From an uncultured Lachnospiraceae bacterium (GTDB lineage Bacteria > Bacillota > Clostridia > Lachnospirales > Lachnospiraceae), in assembly GCA_910578085.1 (NCBI GenBank), contig CAJTPM010000001.1, positions 168,621 through 232,620 of the forward strand: a stretch of 64,000 nt of DNA, given 5' to 3'. The position numbers and the translations under genes were made by a program. Below, piece after piece: positions 43,666 through 51,890 of the stretch (positions are counted from its first letter, which is position 1; every line of letters begins with the position of its first letter). The notes under the pieces were generated by a model, which saw nothing but the letters and a program-made list of their open reading frames with translations, was not told where the DNA came from and did no database searches.

Positions 43666-46185
43666 TCAATTCCTCCTTCCCCGCAAGTGATTCTCCCATG
43701 CAAGTTTCTCACTCATAGGCTCCGCCAGTTCTCCCACCAGTGCGCCGGTCTCCAGAACAATCTGCCTTTTTGCCAGTTCCGGAAGGTATGCTGCCAGCAG
43801 ATCATACAGCTGATTTAACAGTTCATACATCCGGCTGTTATTTTCCGCCACTGCTGCAGATATCATATTCATCAAAGTCTGCGTGCCGCTCACCACTTCA
43901 CTCCCGGCTTCTCCGCCTGCCATGACCTGCCCTGCCCGGTTGATGCCAAAGGCAGTCGGCCTGTCCATAATCAGAGGATTATCCATAGCCTTCTGATACC
44001 AGTCCACATCAAACTTCGGCAACCCCGGCAGGCCTATCTTTTCTGCAAGGCTCCCCAGCATGCCACTGGAATCCCATTTGATATTAAAATGGGGTAGTTT
44101 GATATCCGGAAGCTTCCACTCAAAATCGAAAAAGCTTTTAATATCAGATACTATCTTAGATACCGCATCTCTTGCACTTCCAAACACGGAACCTATCTTA
44201 TCCGCCACACTCCCAAAACGTTCTGCTATTACAGATCCCATCTCCTGGAATCCGGCTATGGCGTCGGTTTTCAGCTTCCGAACCGCTTCAAGCCCCTTTT
44301 CACGAATCTCCTGAAATCCGAATATGCCGCTCTTGCTCACACTTCCCAGAACATCCTTTGCAGCGCTTCCAAATTCCTGAAACTTACTGACAGCGCCCTC
44401 TCTGAAACTCTCTATCTTTTCGACCGCGGCATTTTTAAATTCTCCAATCTTTTCACCAGCTTTTTCCTTTAACCGGGTTGCCTCATCAACAATCTTCTCT
44501 CTGGCCGAGGTAAATTTAACAGACCATTTTTCTTTCAGGTCACGAAACTTCTCCTCTCCATCTTCTTTCAGTTTCTGGAATCCGTCTGTAATACGTTCCT
44601 TCATCTCATCGACTTTTTCAGAGGCGTTATTTTTCATTTCCTCAATTTTCGAAACAGTACTTTCTTTCAGTCTGTTTATCTTTTCTTCTGCCCCATCTTT
44701 CAGTTCCGTGAATCTTTTTACAGCATTATCCTTCATCTCTGTCACTTTGCTGACCACTCTTTCTTTTAGCTCCCCAGCCTTTTCTTTGATCGTGTCCCAG
44801 TTTTTATACAGAGTAACGCCTATTGCAACAAGAGCCGCTATGCCCGCTATAACAAGCGCTACAGGCGCGCTGATAGAACTGATCACTGGTATCAGAGTAG
44901 TAATGCCTCCGATCAGTTTGCTGCCGATGCTGATCACGGATCCTACTCCTGTCGCTATCTTTCCTACAAAAACAAGTACTGGCCCAGCCGCCGCCAATAC
45001 TGCTGCCACCGTTATAATCATTTTTTTCGTGCCGTCATCCAATCCCGATATCCAGTCGCATAGTTTAGAGAGCCATTCCACCCCCTGTTTCAGGTAAGGC
45101 ATGATCAGTGTTACGAACTGGATCGCCAGCCCCTCCAACTGTGATTTGAGTAATGTCAGCTGACCGGATAAATTATCGTTCATCATGTCTGCCATTTCTT
45201 TTGCGGAACCGCTGCTGTTATTGATAGCCAGACTTAATTTATCGTAATCCGCCGAAGTTGCGTTCAAAATCGCCAAAAGGCCTTTTTTTGCCTCCTCGCC
45301 AGCAACCGTGGATGCTATCTCTGCTTTCTGCTCTGTAGTCAGCCCCTTCGTTGCCTCCCGGAGTTCCGCCATCACATCCCCAAAATCTCTTGCTGTCCCA
45401 TCTGCATTATAAAATTCCACTCCCAGTTCATTGATACACTCCGTGGCGCCGCTGGTATTTGTTGCAAGTCTCGATATGATGGCATTTAAGGATGTACCCG
45501 CCATACTGCCTTTAATGCCACTGTTCGCCATAAGGCCAATAGCAATAGCTGTATCCTCCATGCTGTAGCCCATGGTCCCGGCCATGGCTCCTGCATATTT
45601 AAAAGTTTCCCCCATCAATTCCACATTAGTATTTGCGTTAGAGGAAGCTGCTGCCATGACATCTGCAAGCCGTCCGGCATCACCTGCACTGTATCCCATA
45701 GCTGTAAGTGCATCCGTCACAATATCAGAAGTAGTCCCCAGATCAGCACCTGAAGCCGCCGCCAGATTGAGTACTCCATCCAGACCGTCCAGCATATCCC
45801 CTGTCTTCCAACCCGCCATCGCCATGTATTTCAGGGCTTCCGCCGATTCCGAAGCGGAGAATTTAGTGGTTTCTCCCATCTCTTTTGCCTTATTCTCCAA
45901 AGCGATAAGATCGTCCCCTGTTGCACCGGAGATGGCCCCCACTTCCGACATTGCAGATTCAAAATCCGCTGTGGCCTGAATAGCCTTTGTTCCAATCAAC
46001 GTAATCGGCGTCGTAAGGCCAAAGCTCATTTTTGCCCCCAATTTTGTTGTCTTTTCTCCAATGTCCGTAAATTTATCCGATAAATTTTCTGAAAAAGACT
46101 TTGCTTTGTCCGTTGTCTCATCGATCGCACTGTTCGCTTCCGAGTTTTTCACGGCGATGGTTCCAAACAATTTAAATAATTCCAT
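43666..46185 (-). CDS. Phage tail tape measure protein
   Basis: 839 residues. The N-terminal part has the PhageMin_Tail/TP901 core (ALKYMAMAGWKTGDMLDGL, GTMGYSMEDTAIAIGLMANSG, AIISRLATN). A strongly hydrophobic stretch lies near 380-475. Residues about 480-690 consist of loose 11-residue helical repeats of the kind EKINRLKESTV, SKIEEMKNNAS, EKVDEMKERIT. At 839 residues it predicts a tail of about 125 nm by the usual 0.15 nm per residue. The ATG at 46185 has GGGGGAG upstream. Confidence 0.95.
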   Translation of the reverse strand: MELFKLFGTIAVKNSEANSAIDETTDKAKSFSENLSDKFTDIGEKTTKLGAKMSFGLTTPITLIGTKAIQATADFESAMSEVGAISGATGDDLIALENKAKEMGETTKFSASESAEALKYMAMAGWKTGDMLDGLDGVLNLAAASGADLGTTSDIVTDALTAMGYSAGDAGRLADVMAAASSNANTNVELMGETFKYAGAMAGTMGYSMEDTAIAIGLMANSGIKGSMAGTSLNAIISRLATNTSGATECINELGVEFYNADGTARDFGDVMAELREATKGLTTEQKAEIASTVAGEEAKKGLLAILNATSADYDKLSLAINNSSGSAKEMADMMNDNLSGQLTLLKSQLEGLAIQFVTLIMPYLKQGVEWLSKLCDWISGLDDGTKKMIITVAAVLAAAGPVLVFVGKIATGVGSVISIGSKLIGGITTLIPVISSISAPVALVIAGIAALVAIGVTLYKNWDTIKEKAGELKERVVSKVTEMKDNAVKRFTELKDGAEEKINRLKESTVSKIEEMKNNASEKVDEMKERITDGFQKLKEDGEEKFRDLKEKWSVKFTSAREKIVDEATRLKEKAGEKIGEFKNAAVEKIESFREGAVSKFQEFGSAAKDVLGSVSKSGIFGFQEIREKGLEAVRKLKTDAIAGFQEMGSVIAERFGSVADKIGSVFGSARDAVSKIVSDIKSFFDFEWKLPDIKLPHFNIKWDSSGMLGSLAEKIGLPGLPKFDVDWYQKAMDNPLIMDRPTAFGINRAGQVMAGGEAGSEVVSGTQTLMNMISAAVAENNSRMYELLNQLYDLLAAYLPELAKRQIVLETGALVGELAEPMSEKLAWENHLRGRRN

Positions 46186-46246
46186 GTAAAGGAGCTCCCC
46201 CTTCCTTGCAAACAAAGAAAGAGCTGCTTTTCCTTCAGCTCTCTCC

Positions 46247-47007
46247 TTATTCCGGGGATATCCTGTCCAATATCCCCTTCGCCTGCTGCCTTACGGCCTC
46301 AATCTGCCGGTTCGTCATAGCATATGATGCCTGCTTTTTCCCCTGTAGCAGTTCATTTTTCCAGTCGCAGTACGTTTTATCCGTCATACTCAGGATATAC
46401 GCAATCCACAGCCTGTCATCCTCTGTTTTCCGGTACTCTTCCTCTTTACGCTGCCGATCCGCCTCGAGCACACCGGCAACAAATTCTCCAAATCTTCCCT
46501 GCTCCATGTAGGCATTCATAAACCTGCCCGGATCCGCATACCTGGAATGAAGCAGGTCCATAAATGCAAACTCTCCTACGAAAGAAATCTGGAGAGCACC
46601 CTGAAAAAACTCGTATTTCTCGCTTCTGAAAAGGTGTCTATGATCATCAGAGGCAGAGTTCCAAATTCCATCTCCTTCATTTCCTCCACTGGAATGCCGG
46701 ATATATCTGACCATAATCCATAAATCTCATCTTCCATCTTTTCCATATTTCTGATCAGAATATCCGCGATATTCAGGGATACCTCCATACCGATCTGCTC
46801 TAATACCTTTTTCTCGGATGCCGCCTGAATAAAAGCATCTTTACAGTCGCTGATGCCGATTTTTTTCAATATTCTCAGCAGCGGAAACAGATCCCCGTCC
46901 TTCAAATGCCGCAATGTATACGGTCGGGTGATTGGCTCTTTTTCTTCTGTCTCCATTTCTATCCCGGGATCTTCCCGCATCAATTTTTCCATCTCTTCTT
47001 TTCCCAT
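46247..47007 (-). CDS. Tail assembly chaperone fusion (gpG-T type), made by -1 frameshift
   Basis: The upstream frame (ATG 47007) encodes 135 residues to NTSFF, then slips by -1 at UUUUUUC and continues with QGALQISFVGEFAFMDLLHS to the stop at 46247, giving 253 residues. Lambda gpG/gpGT-like chaperones before a tape measure gene are produced this way in most siphoviruses. The downstream frame has no ribosome site of its own. They keep the tape measure protein soluble and bring tail protein to it. Confidence 0.88.
46576..47007 (-). CDS. Tail assembly chaperone, unshifted (gpG-type) product
   Basis: 143 residues; the product when no frameshift occurs, ending RVLSRFLS eight residues beyond the slippery site. 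Acidic and largely helical. It lies between major tail protein and tape measure genes, the standard site. The normal excess of the short over the long form comes from low shift frequency. Confidence 0.88.
   Translation of the reverse strand: MGKEEMEKLMREDPGIEMETEEKEPITRPYTLRHLKDGDLFPLLRILKKIGISDCKDAFIQAASEKKVLEQIGMEVSLNIADILIRNMEKMEDEIYGLWSDISGIPVEEMKEMEFGTLPLMIIDTFSEARNTSFFRVLSRFLS
46603..46609 (-). promoter_or_regulatory. -1 ribosomal frameshift heptamer UUUUUUC
   Basis: U UUU UUC in the upstream frame (AGU UUU UUC), which fits X XXY YYZ. The two frames overlap across it and no other slippery sequence is present there. Confidence 0.88.
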
Positions 47008-47019
47008 AAATCCGCACCG

Positions 47020-47763
47020 TTACCCTTCCACAATTATTAAGATCTTTTTTTCCGTTGCTTTTTTCTTCGCCTTATCCGGATAGAACAGATAAACCGGCAG
47101 CGTATCATACACACCGCTCTCAAAATCTGCGGTAGCTTTAAACACCGTTTTTACAACAGATGTTTCTTTATTCTTATTGTCCATCTCAAGCCCGGAGGAA
47201 CAGATCGCATTTTCCAGAATTGCAATAACCTCTGTGCCGTCTGTCATCGTGCCGACGTAGGCAATATTATCCAAGTAATCCGATAATTCGATCAGCGATT
47301 TAGTCTGTATCTGTTTATAGCCGGGAATCATACTGTCAACCTCTTTTCCTACGATAGAACGCTTAAAGGAATCTAATGTATGCTGGGCAAGGTTTACTTC
47401 CAGCGTCGCTGATTCCCCGGTCTTCTGGTTGAGCCCCTTGATCTCCACTACTGCACCATCCACCTCGATCGGCGTGATCTCCGGCACGATGGACAGTTTA
47501 TTCCCGCCGCTGGTGGCCCCCAGCACGTTTTCCTCTGAATCATCCCACGCCCCGACTACATAGTCGCCGACTGTCGGCTCAAAACCCTCTTCCAGGCCAA
47601 TGAAAGAAGCTTTTGATTTTACCTGACTTAATTTAATATTTTCCGCCTCTGTCTGTTCATCTGCCTCGATCTTTCTGTACAGGTACTTAAAATTCTTAAA
47701 CACTACGCCTGCCCCCAGCAAAAAATCATTGGGAGTATTACTGTTAATTCCTGATTTTCTCAT
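47020..47763 (-). CDS. Major tail (tube) protein
   Basis: 247 residues. It opens with MRKSGINSNTPNDFLLGAGVVFKN, a common N-terminus of Clostridia phage tail tube proteins, and contains an immunoglobulin-free single domain rich in beta-strands. Position directly before the tail chaperone frame supports the call. GGTGG precedes the ATG at 47763, which overlaps the previous stop by ATGA. Confidence 0.8.
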   Translation of the reverse strand: MRKSGINSNTPNDFLLGAGVVFKNFKYLYRKIEADEQTEAENIKLSQVKSKASFIGLEEGFEPTVGDYVVGAWDDSEENVLGATSGGNKLSIVPEITPIEVDGAVVEIKGLNQKTGESATLEVNLAQHTLDSFKRSIVGKEVDSMIPGYKQIQTKSLIELSDYLDNIAYVGTMTDGTEVIAILENAICSSGLEMDNKNKETSVVKTVFKATADFESGVYDTLPVYLFYPDKAKKKATEKKILIIVEG

Positions 47764-48155
47764 GTTTCCACCTTCCATTCTTTCACTTTTAAATTGATCT
47801 GCATCCTTTTCAGTTCCTCATCCTCCACCAGAACCGGGAAACTGTTTTCATAAAATACTGCTGCCACCGCGCCGGATTCCGTTTTTCTCCTTCTCCCATC
47901 AATGACCGGAAAGTACTTTCTGATTCTCTCTTTCACACACTCCAATGCGCCCCATGTTTCACGTGAGAATCCGGTAAGGATAAATATACTGGTTTCCTCA
48001 CCGGATTCACCTTCCGGTTCCAGTTCCTGGTACTCGCCGATAAAATAGGTGGCCGGAAGCGTTTCCCCTGAATCCGACACATATTCCATAAAGCCATATT
48101 TCAATTCCATCTCGTCCATGGCTTTTTTTATGAGGTTTAACGCATCACTGCTCAT
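47760..48155 (-). CDS. Probable tail terminator/minor tail protein
   Basis: 131 residues. ATG at 48155 with GGAGG, overlapping the HK97-gp10 gene by ATGA. Features such as GFSRETWGALECVKERIRKYFP resemble phage proteins of the tail-completion slot. No motif is diagnostic. Synteny (gp10, this gene, tail tube) is the main evidence. Confidence 0.65.
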   Translation of the reverse strand: MSSDALNLIKKAMDEMELKYGFMEYVSDSGETLPATYFIGEYQELEPEGESGEETSIFILTGFSRETWGALECVKERIRKYFPVIDGRRRKTESGAVAAVFYENSFPVLVEDEELKRMQINLKVKEWKVET

Positions 48156-48568
48156 TCCGCCTCCAGCCTTTCTTTTAAAACCTGTTCTGCCCGTTTCGTA
48201 ATTCGCCCTTTCAGGGAAGTGAACGCCTTGAAAAGAGGCCTTCTCGGCCGTTTTCCTTTCGTATAATGCCAATTTCCCTTCTCGTCCATATACCGCCAGC
48301 CGCCCTTGCGGCCGTCCCCGTTCAGGGCATACTCTCCGGTACCAAATTCTTCCCAAATGGCATTCTCATAGTTTGATCCCACATATCCTGTCAGCTCTAC
48401 CTCATCGACAGCGTAGCTATAAGATCCTTTTGTCTGCCCGGTCTTTACCTTGGCATTCTGCTTCGTCTGTTTTTCCAGAAGCCCGCAAGCCTCATGGAGA
48501 AACACGATGGCTGCACTGCCTATGGCATCCTTTACTTTTACCCTGTTATCCTCAAACTCTACAGCCAT
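48152..48568 (-). CDS. HK97 gp10-like head-tail protein
   Basis: 138 residues with VKTGQTKGSYSYAVD and YVGSNYENAIWEEFGTG, both characteristic of the HK97 gp10 family of head-tail/tail-completion proteins. The last residues KAFTSLKGRITKRAEQVL are also family-typical. GGAGG precedes the ATG. Confidence 0.88.
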   Translation of the reverse strand: MAVEFEDNRVKVKDAIGSAAIVFLHEACGLLEKQTKQNAKVKTGQTKGSYSYAVDEVELTGYVGSNYENAIWEEFGTGEYALNGDGRKGGWRYMDEKGNWHYTKGKRPRRPLFKAFTSLKGRITKRAEQVLKERLEAE

Positions 48569-48569
48569 T

Positions 48570-48935
48570 TCACCTGCCTCCTGTATATTTCAGATAAATC
48601 TCCAGATGCTCATGCATCCCCATTGGATCATCATACAGCATCACTTCATAAATCTCCCCGTCCACTGTCATTCGGCTGTTTTCAGGTGTGATCCTTATCT
48701 CCGGTTTTCCATTCTCCTGATATTTCAACTCTCTGTAATCAGTCATAAAAATATGGGTGGATTCCTGGATCTTTGCGTTATAACTTAGATGCTTTGCATC
48801 ACCGTCTGACAGATCCAGCCAGCCTTTGATATCCTTTACTGCATCCGCATACTCTGTATTACGTGCGCCGATATCATCCTGTACCACCCGTTTCACCTGA
48901 ATGACAGCGTCTTTATTCCCACCGATATTTCCCAT
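48570..48935 (-). CDS. Head-tail adaptor (head closure) protein
   Basis: 121 residues; resembles phage head-tail joining proteins in size, beta-rich sequence (GWLDLSDGDAKHLSYNAKIQ, TVDGEIYEVMLYDDPMG) and place between connector and gp10. Start overlaps the stop of the connector gene (TGATG). Confidence 0.7.
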   Translation of the reverse strand: MGNIGGNKDAVIQVKRVVQDDIGARNTEYADAVKDIKGWLDLSDGDAKHLSYNAKIQESTHIFMTDYRELKYQENGKPEIRITPENSRMTVDGEIYEVMLYDDPMGMHEHLEIYLKYTGGR

Positions 48936-49462
48936 CAGAACCTCGGCTTGACATAGGGCTTCAGAAAGCCAAGCAGGGAAACCGGATATCCCATCACCTG
49001 GTTTTCTGAATCCTGTTCATAGTAAGTAACGCTGTGTCTCGATAATGTCTCCGATTTTATTCCTACTTTGGCGCGGTTCTTTACTTCCCATATCATCAGA
49101 TCAATTACGCCCTTCTGCACATCCACAGGATACACTACTTTTGTGAGCATATTGTAAGGTGTATCATACAACTCCCCCTCTACCCGGATTTTATTCTCTG
49201 ATATCTCCGTAATCTCATATAAGCCATCATTTACTCCCGACTGTGAGATCTGAACCGTATCTCCGGTTTTAAAATAAGGGCAGCTCCCATGTATTGCCCC
49301 CGCAATGGCGGGCGCTGTCAGCCTCATGCGGCGGTTTTGGAAGTTATTATTGGTATAAGACCTGACAACACCTTCTACCGCCCTTAAACGGACGTTCAGC
49401 GCTTCTTTTTCCATCTCCTTGAATTCATCCATTGCAAGCAGATTTTCCACATTCACAATCAT
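48935..49462 (-). CDS. Head-tail connector (gp6-like) protein
   Basis: 175 residues. VENLLAMDEFKEMEKEALNVRLRAVEGVVRSYTNNNF is typical of gp6-like connectors, which dock on the portal (listed here as two parts: helices 4-25 and 30-45). The C-terminal region MGYPVSLLGFLKPYVKPRF is a common tail in these proteins. A GTG start three codons upstream is possible; GGAGAGG is better placed for the ATG at 49462. Confidence 0.75.
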   Translation of the reverse strand: MIVNVENLLAMDEFKEMEKEALNVRLRAVEGVVRSYTNNNFQNRRMRLTAPAIAGAIHGSCPYFKTGDTVQISQSGVNDGLYEITEISENKIRVEGELYDTPYNMLTKVVYPVDVQKGVIDLMIWEVKNRAKVGIKSETLSRHSVTYYEQDSENQVMGYPVSLLGFLKPYVKPRF

Positions 49463-49481
49463 TCGGAACACCGCCTCTCCA

Positions 49482-49760
49482 TTACTGTTTGATTACTTCA
49501 TATCCTTCATGTTCCATAAACCACTGTGCCATTCTCTCCGAATGAACCTCTGCCTTCCCATTGGCAAACTGTACACCTCCCGCTCCGATCCCGCAGAAAC
49601 CAGGATTATTCTTTACCCTTACTTTCCAGGCAGTCACCCTTTTTTTCGCAGTCTTCCTGCTTTCCACCGCTTTTTCGGCATCTTCTCCTGCATTTGCAGC
49701 AGTTCCTTCCACATTCACTGTATTCTTCTCCATATTTGCAATCTTTTCTTGCCTATCCAT
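49482..49760 (-). CDS. Small phage structural or chaperone protein
   Basis: 92 residues. Helical acidic N-terminus, basic middle (ESRKTAKKRVTAWKVRVKNN), then GFCGIGAGGVQFANGKAEV and a C-terminal HEGYEVI. Homologs of this kind sit after the capsid gene in Clostridia phages; the role is unknown. AAGGAG precedes the ATG. A hairpin separates it from the capsid gene. Confidence 0.7.
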   Translation of the reverse strand: MDRQEKIANMEKNTVNVEGTAANAGEDAEKAVESRKTAKKRVTAWKVRVKNNPGFCGIGAGGVQFANGKAEVHSERMAQWFMEHEGYEVIKQ

Positions 49761-49785
49761 ATCAATCTCCTTTTCTGCTACAATA

Positions 49786-49806
49786 AGGGCGTCCGCCGGA
49801 CGCCCT
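49786..49806 (-). terminator. Hairpin after the capsid gene
   Basis: Perfect 9-bp stem AGGGCGTCC / GGACGCCCT with a GCC loop. Following sequence TATTGTAG is only weakly T-rich; likely a partial terminator or message-stabilising hairpin that keeps capsid mRNA abundant. Confidence 0.6.
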
Positions 49807-49811
49807 ACAGT

Positions 49812-50843
49812 TTACGCCGATATTTTAATATTCCTGAGCACTCCCGCATGCTGTGTATTCTTCAGCACTGTCGCCGTGATCATCTCCACTTCCGCATCTT
49901 TTACCGGCCCCGGTTTGGAAAAATCGGGTAAATACTTTTCCACAACAGAAGAACCATTTAAGCTGATTCCATGAAAACCGTCATTGACATCGAATTTCAC
50001 CGCATAGATATCAGTCAATCCCGTTGTCTCCGTTTCTGCTTTGTTGATCTTCCGGGAAATGCCTTTCTTTACCACTGCATTTGCAGTTGCCACAGCACTC
50101 TCCCCGGTTCCTGTAACAGTATAATGATTCTGCAGATCCATAAAGCGCACGCCGTCAAGGGATACTGCCTTTTTACCGAAAGATTCTTCCGTCTCCGTCT
50201 TATACCCCAGCACCCGTGCCACCGTCTGAATTTTCGCGATTGTCGCTGTATTCATCAGCAGGGCATCCGCCTGTGTTTCCTTCACAAGCAGCATCAATGC
50301 TTCATAGAACTCATCCGCATTGCTTTTCAGACTTGTGATCGTCGATAAGTCGATGGCCTTATCTGTGCCATACTCTGTAGTTGTCCCGGCCAGCATAGAA
50401 TCTAACCCCTCAAACTCCGGTCCATCGGTGGATGCCGAAGTCACCGCATCCCCGTTGATCAGCGTATAATGGAACAGGCTCACCACCGCCTTGATATGCT
50501 CCTCGATCTGATAGGCCAGATTATCCCAGCGCCCTGCTACCTTATTTAACACCCTGTCGATCTGGAGCGCGCCGCCCATGATTGTGAGGGCAGCTTCACA
50601 ATCCTGTTTCGTTGCTGTACTCGCTGTATAGGTACCGTACAGTTTCCTGAACTGCGCCGCTGCGGGCAGGACTTTTCTCATGTATTTGTACTTCATCGTA
50701 GACCCGCCACCCACTGCACTCACACAGTCATCAAAGGGCAGTACCGCCAGTATATCCGACTGCCTGAGAAATACATCGACGATCTTATCGAATACCTTAT
50801 CGTCCATTCCTTTCTTGATTTCTTCCAGTGTCATTACTGCCAT
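49812..50843 (-). CDS. Major capsid protein
   Basis: 343 residues. Features MAVMTLEEIKKGMDDKVFDK, PFDDCVSAVGGGSTMKYKY and GRWDNLAYQIEEHIKAVVS resemble HK97-fold capsid proteins of Clostridia phages. It follows the scaffold gene and is of the usual length for a capsid protein processed or scaffolded separately. No N-terminal delta domain is present, in line with a distinct scaffold gene. Confidence 0.85.
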   Translation of the reverse strand: MAVMTLEEIKKGMDDKVFDKIVDVFLRQSDILAVLPFDDCVSAVGGGSTMKYKYMRKVLPAAAQFRKLYGTYTASTATKQDCEAALTIMGGALQIDRVLNKVAGRWDNLAYQIEEHIKAVVSLFHYTLINGDAVTSASTDGPEFEGLDSMLAGTTTEYGTDKAIDLSTITSLKSNADEFYEALMLLVKETQADALLMNTATIAKIQTVARVLGYKTETEESFGKKAVSLDGVRFMDLQNHYTVTGTGESAVATANAVVKKGISRKINKAETETTGLTDIYAVKFDVNDGFHGISLNGSSVVEKYLPDFSKPGPVKDAEVEMITATVLKNTQHAGVLRNIKISA

Positions 50844-50866
50844 AATATTACCTTTTTAACCTTTCT

Positions 50867-51469
50867 TTACTCTTTTCCTTCAAACTCCATTCTCAGAGCT
50901 TCCGCCAGATCTTTCGGTTCTCCTGTACGATCGCCTCCAGAAGACGGAAGCCTGTTCTCCTCCACCTTTCTGGTTTCCGAGGATGTAAACTGATCCGGGT
51001 ACTGCGTTTTCAGCGCCGCAAGCTTATCTTCCATACCTTTCACCTTCCCGGCATCATCCAGGGAAAGCTCTCCTTTTTCTTTCAGCTTAAAGGTGATATA
51101 ATCCACATCCTTGCAGTCTGCCTCTAAAAGTGCTATCTTCACCGCCGAATCCAGCTTTTCCTGTTTGAGCTGTCCCTGCAGCGTATTGATGGTCGTCTCA
51201 TATTCCGTGATCTTCCCCTGCAGTTTCTCATCGCCTCCAGTGTTCTTCTTGAGCTCCGAGATCAGCTCCTGCGCCGTTTTCAACTGTTCTGCAATAGATC
51301 CGTTGTCTGTCTCCAACGCAGTATATTTCTCTTTGGAGATATAATTTCCTTCCGACAGATCAGCATACCTTATATGCTTCAGTTTATCCGGCTCCTTCGC
51401 GTTCGCCGCATCAATTGCCGCCTTTACCTGTGCATACAGCTCCTTTTCCAGTAATTCCTCTAACTTCAT
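50867..51469 (-). CDS. Phage scaffolding protein (Gp20 type)
   Basis: 200 residues. A long coiled coil (about 45-115, AEQLKTAQELISELKKN) is flanked by a Lys/Glu-rich start and an acidic tail. This is the pattern of phage minor structural protein GP20 scaffolds, which shape the procapsid and then leave. GGAAGGAG precedes the ATG at 51469. It lies directly before the capsid gene. Confidence 0.87.
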   Translation of the reverse strand: MKLEELLEKELYAQVKAAIDAANAKEPDKLKHIRYADLSEGNYISKEKYTALETDNGSIAEQLKTAQELISELKKNTGGDEKLQGKITEYETTINTLQGQLKQEKLDSAVKIALLEADCKDVDYITFKLKEKGELSLDDAGKVKGMEDKLAALKTQYPDQFTSSETRKVEENRLPSSGGDRTGEPKDLAEALRMEFEGKE

Positions 51470-51593
51470 GTTTTCTCCTTCCTGCATTTCGTTTTATGCG
51501 GTTTCTCCCGCGATGCAGCGCCTGTTTTATTCTCTGTGCGCAAGAGATATTGCGGCTGCAGTTTTAACGCCGTGAAGCCGGTTTCGGGCATAT

Positions 51594-51619
51594 AAAAAAG
51601 ACAGCCGTTTTGACTGTCT
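51594..51619 (-). terminator. Terminator after the small partner gene
   Basis: 6-bp stem AGACAG / CTGTCT with a 9-nt loop, followed on the minus strand by six T. It separates the packaging and MuF module from the scaffold-capsid module, so each may be expressed independently. Confidence 0.8.
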
Positions 51620-51647
51620 CTTCTATCTTAGTTATTTTCTTTTTCTC

Positions 51648-51890
51648 TTAACGTCCTATCCGATGCATTTTCGCAAGCATGCTGCCCGGCTCCGGAATGA
51701 ATTCTTTATACTCTCCATCTTCATCCTCATACTTGATCCCGTTTGCACATTCATCCTTCTCCTCATATGGAATCTCTATCAATGGTTTTCCATCTGGAAA
51801 CGCATCACAGTAAATCATGTCGTTCCACTCATTACCATCATCTTCATGCCTATGTATACAAAAATCACATTTTGGCAATTTTAAACTCAT
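51648..51890 (-). CDS. Small Cys-rich protein, candidate immunity partner of the MuF protein
   Basis: 80 residues. Cysteines at 8, 11, 28 and 48 plus His13 and His15 could form a metal site; YCDAFPDGKPLIEIP resembles the CDAFPDGIP motif of small proteins found after MuF-type phage genes. Strongly acidic. The ATG at 51890 overlaps the MuF stop codon (ATGA), which gives coupled translation at a fixed ratio. A terminator directly follows. Immunity function is inferred from position only. Confidence 0.75.
   Translation of the reverse strand: MSLKLPKCDFCIHRHEDDGNEWNDMIYCDAFPDGKPLIEIPYEEKDECANGIKYEDEDGEYKEFIPEPGSMLAKMHRIGR

Noticed and set aside
46247..46714. Second tail chaperone frame as an independent gene
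   Set aside because: It overlaps the first frame, has no ribosome site and joins it at UUUUUUC.
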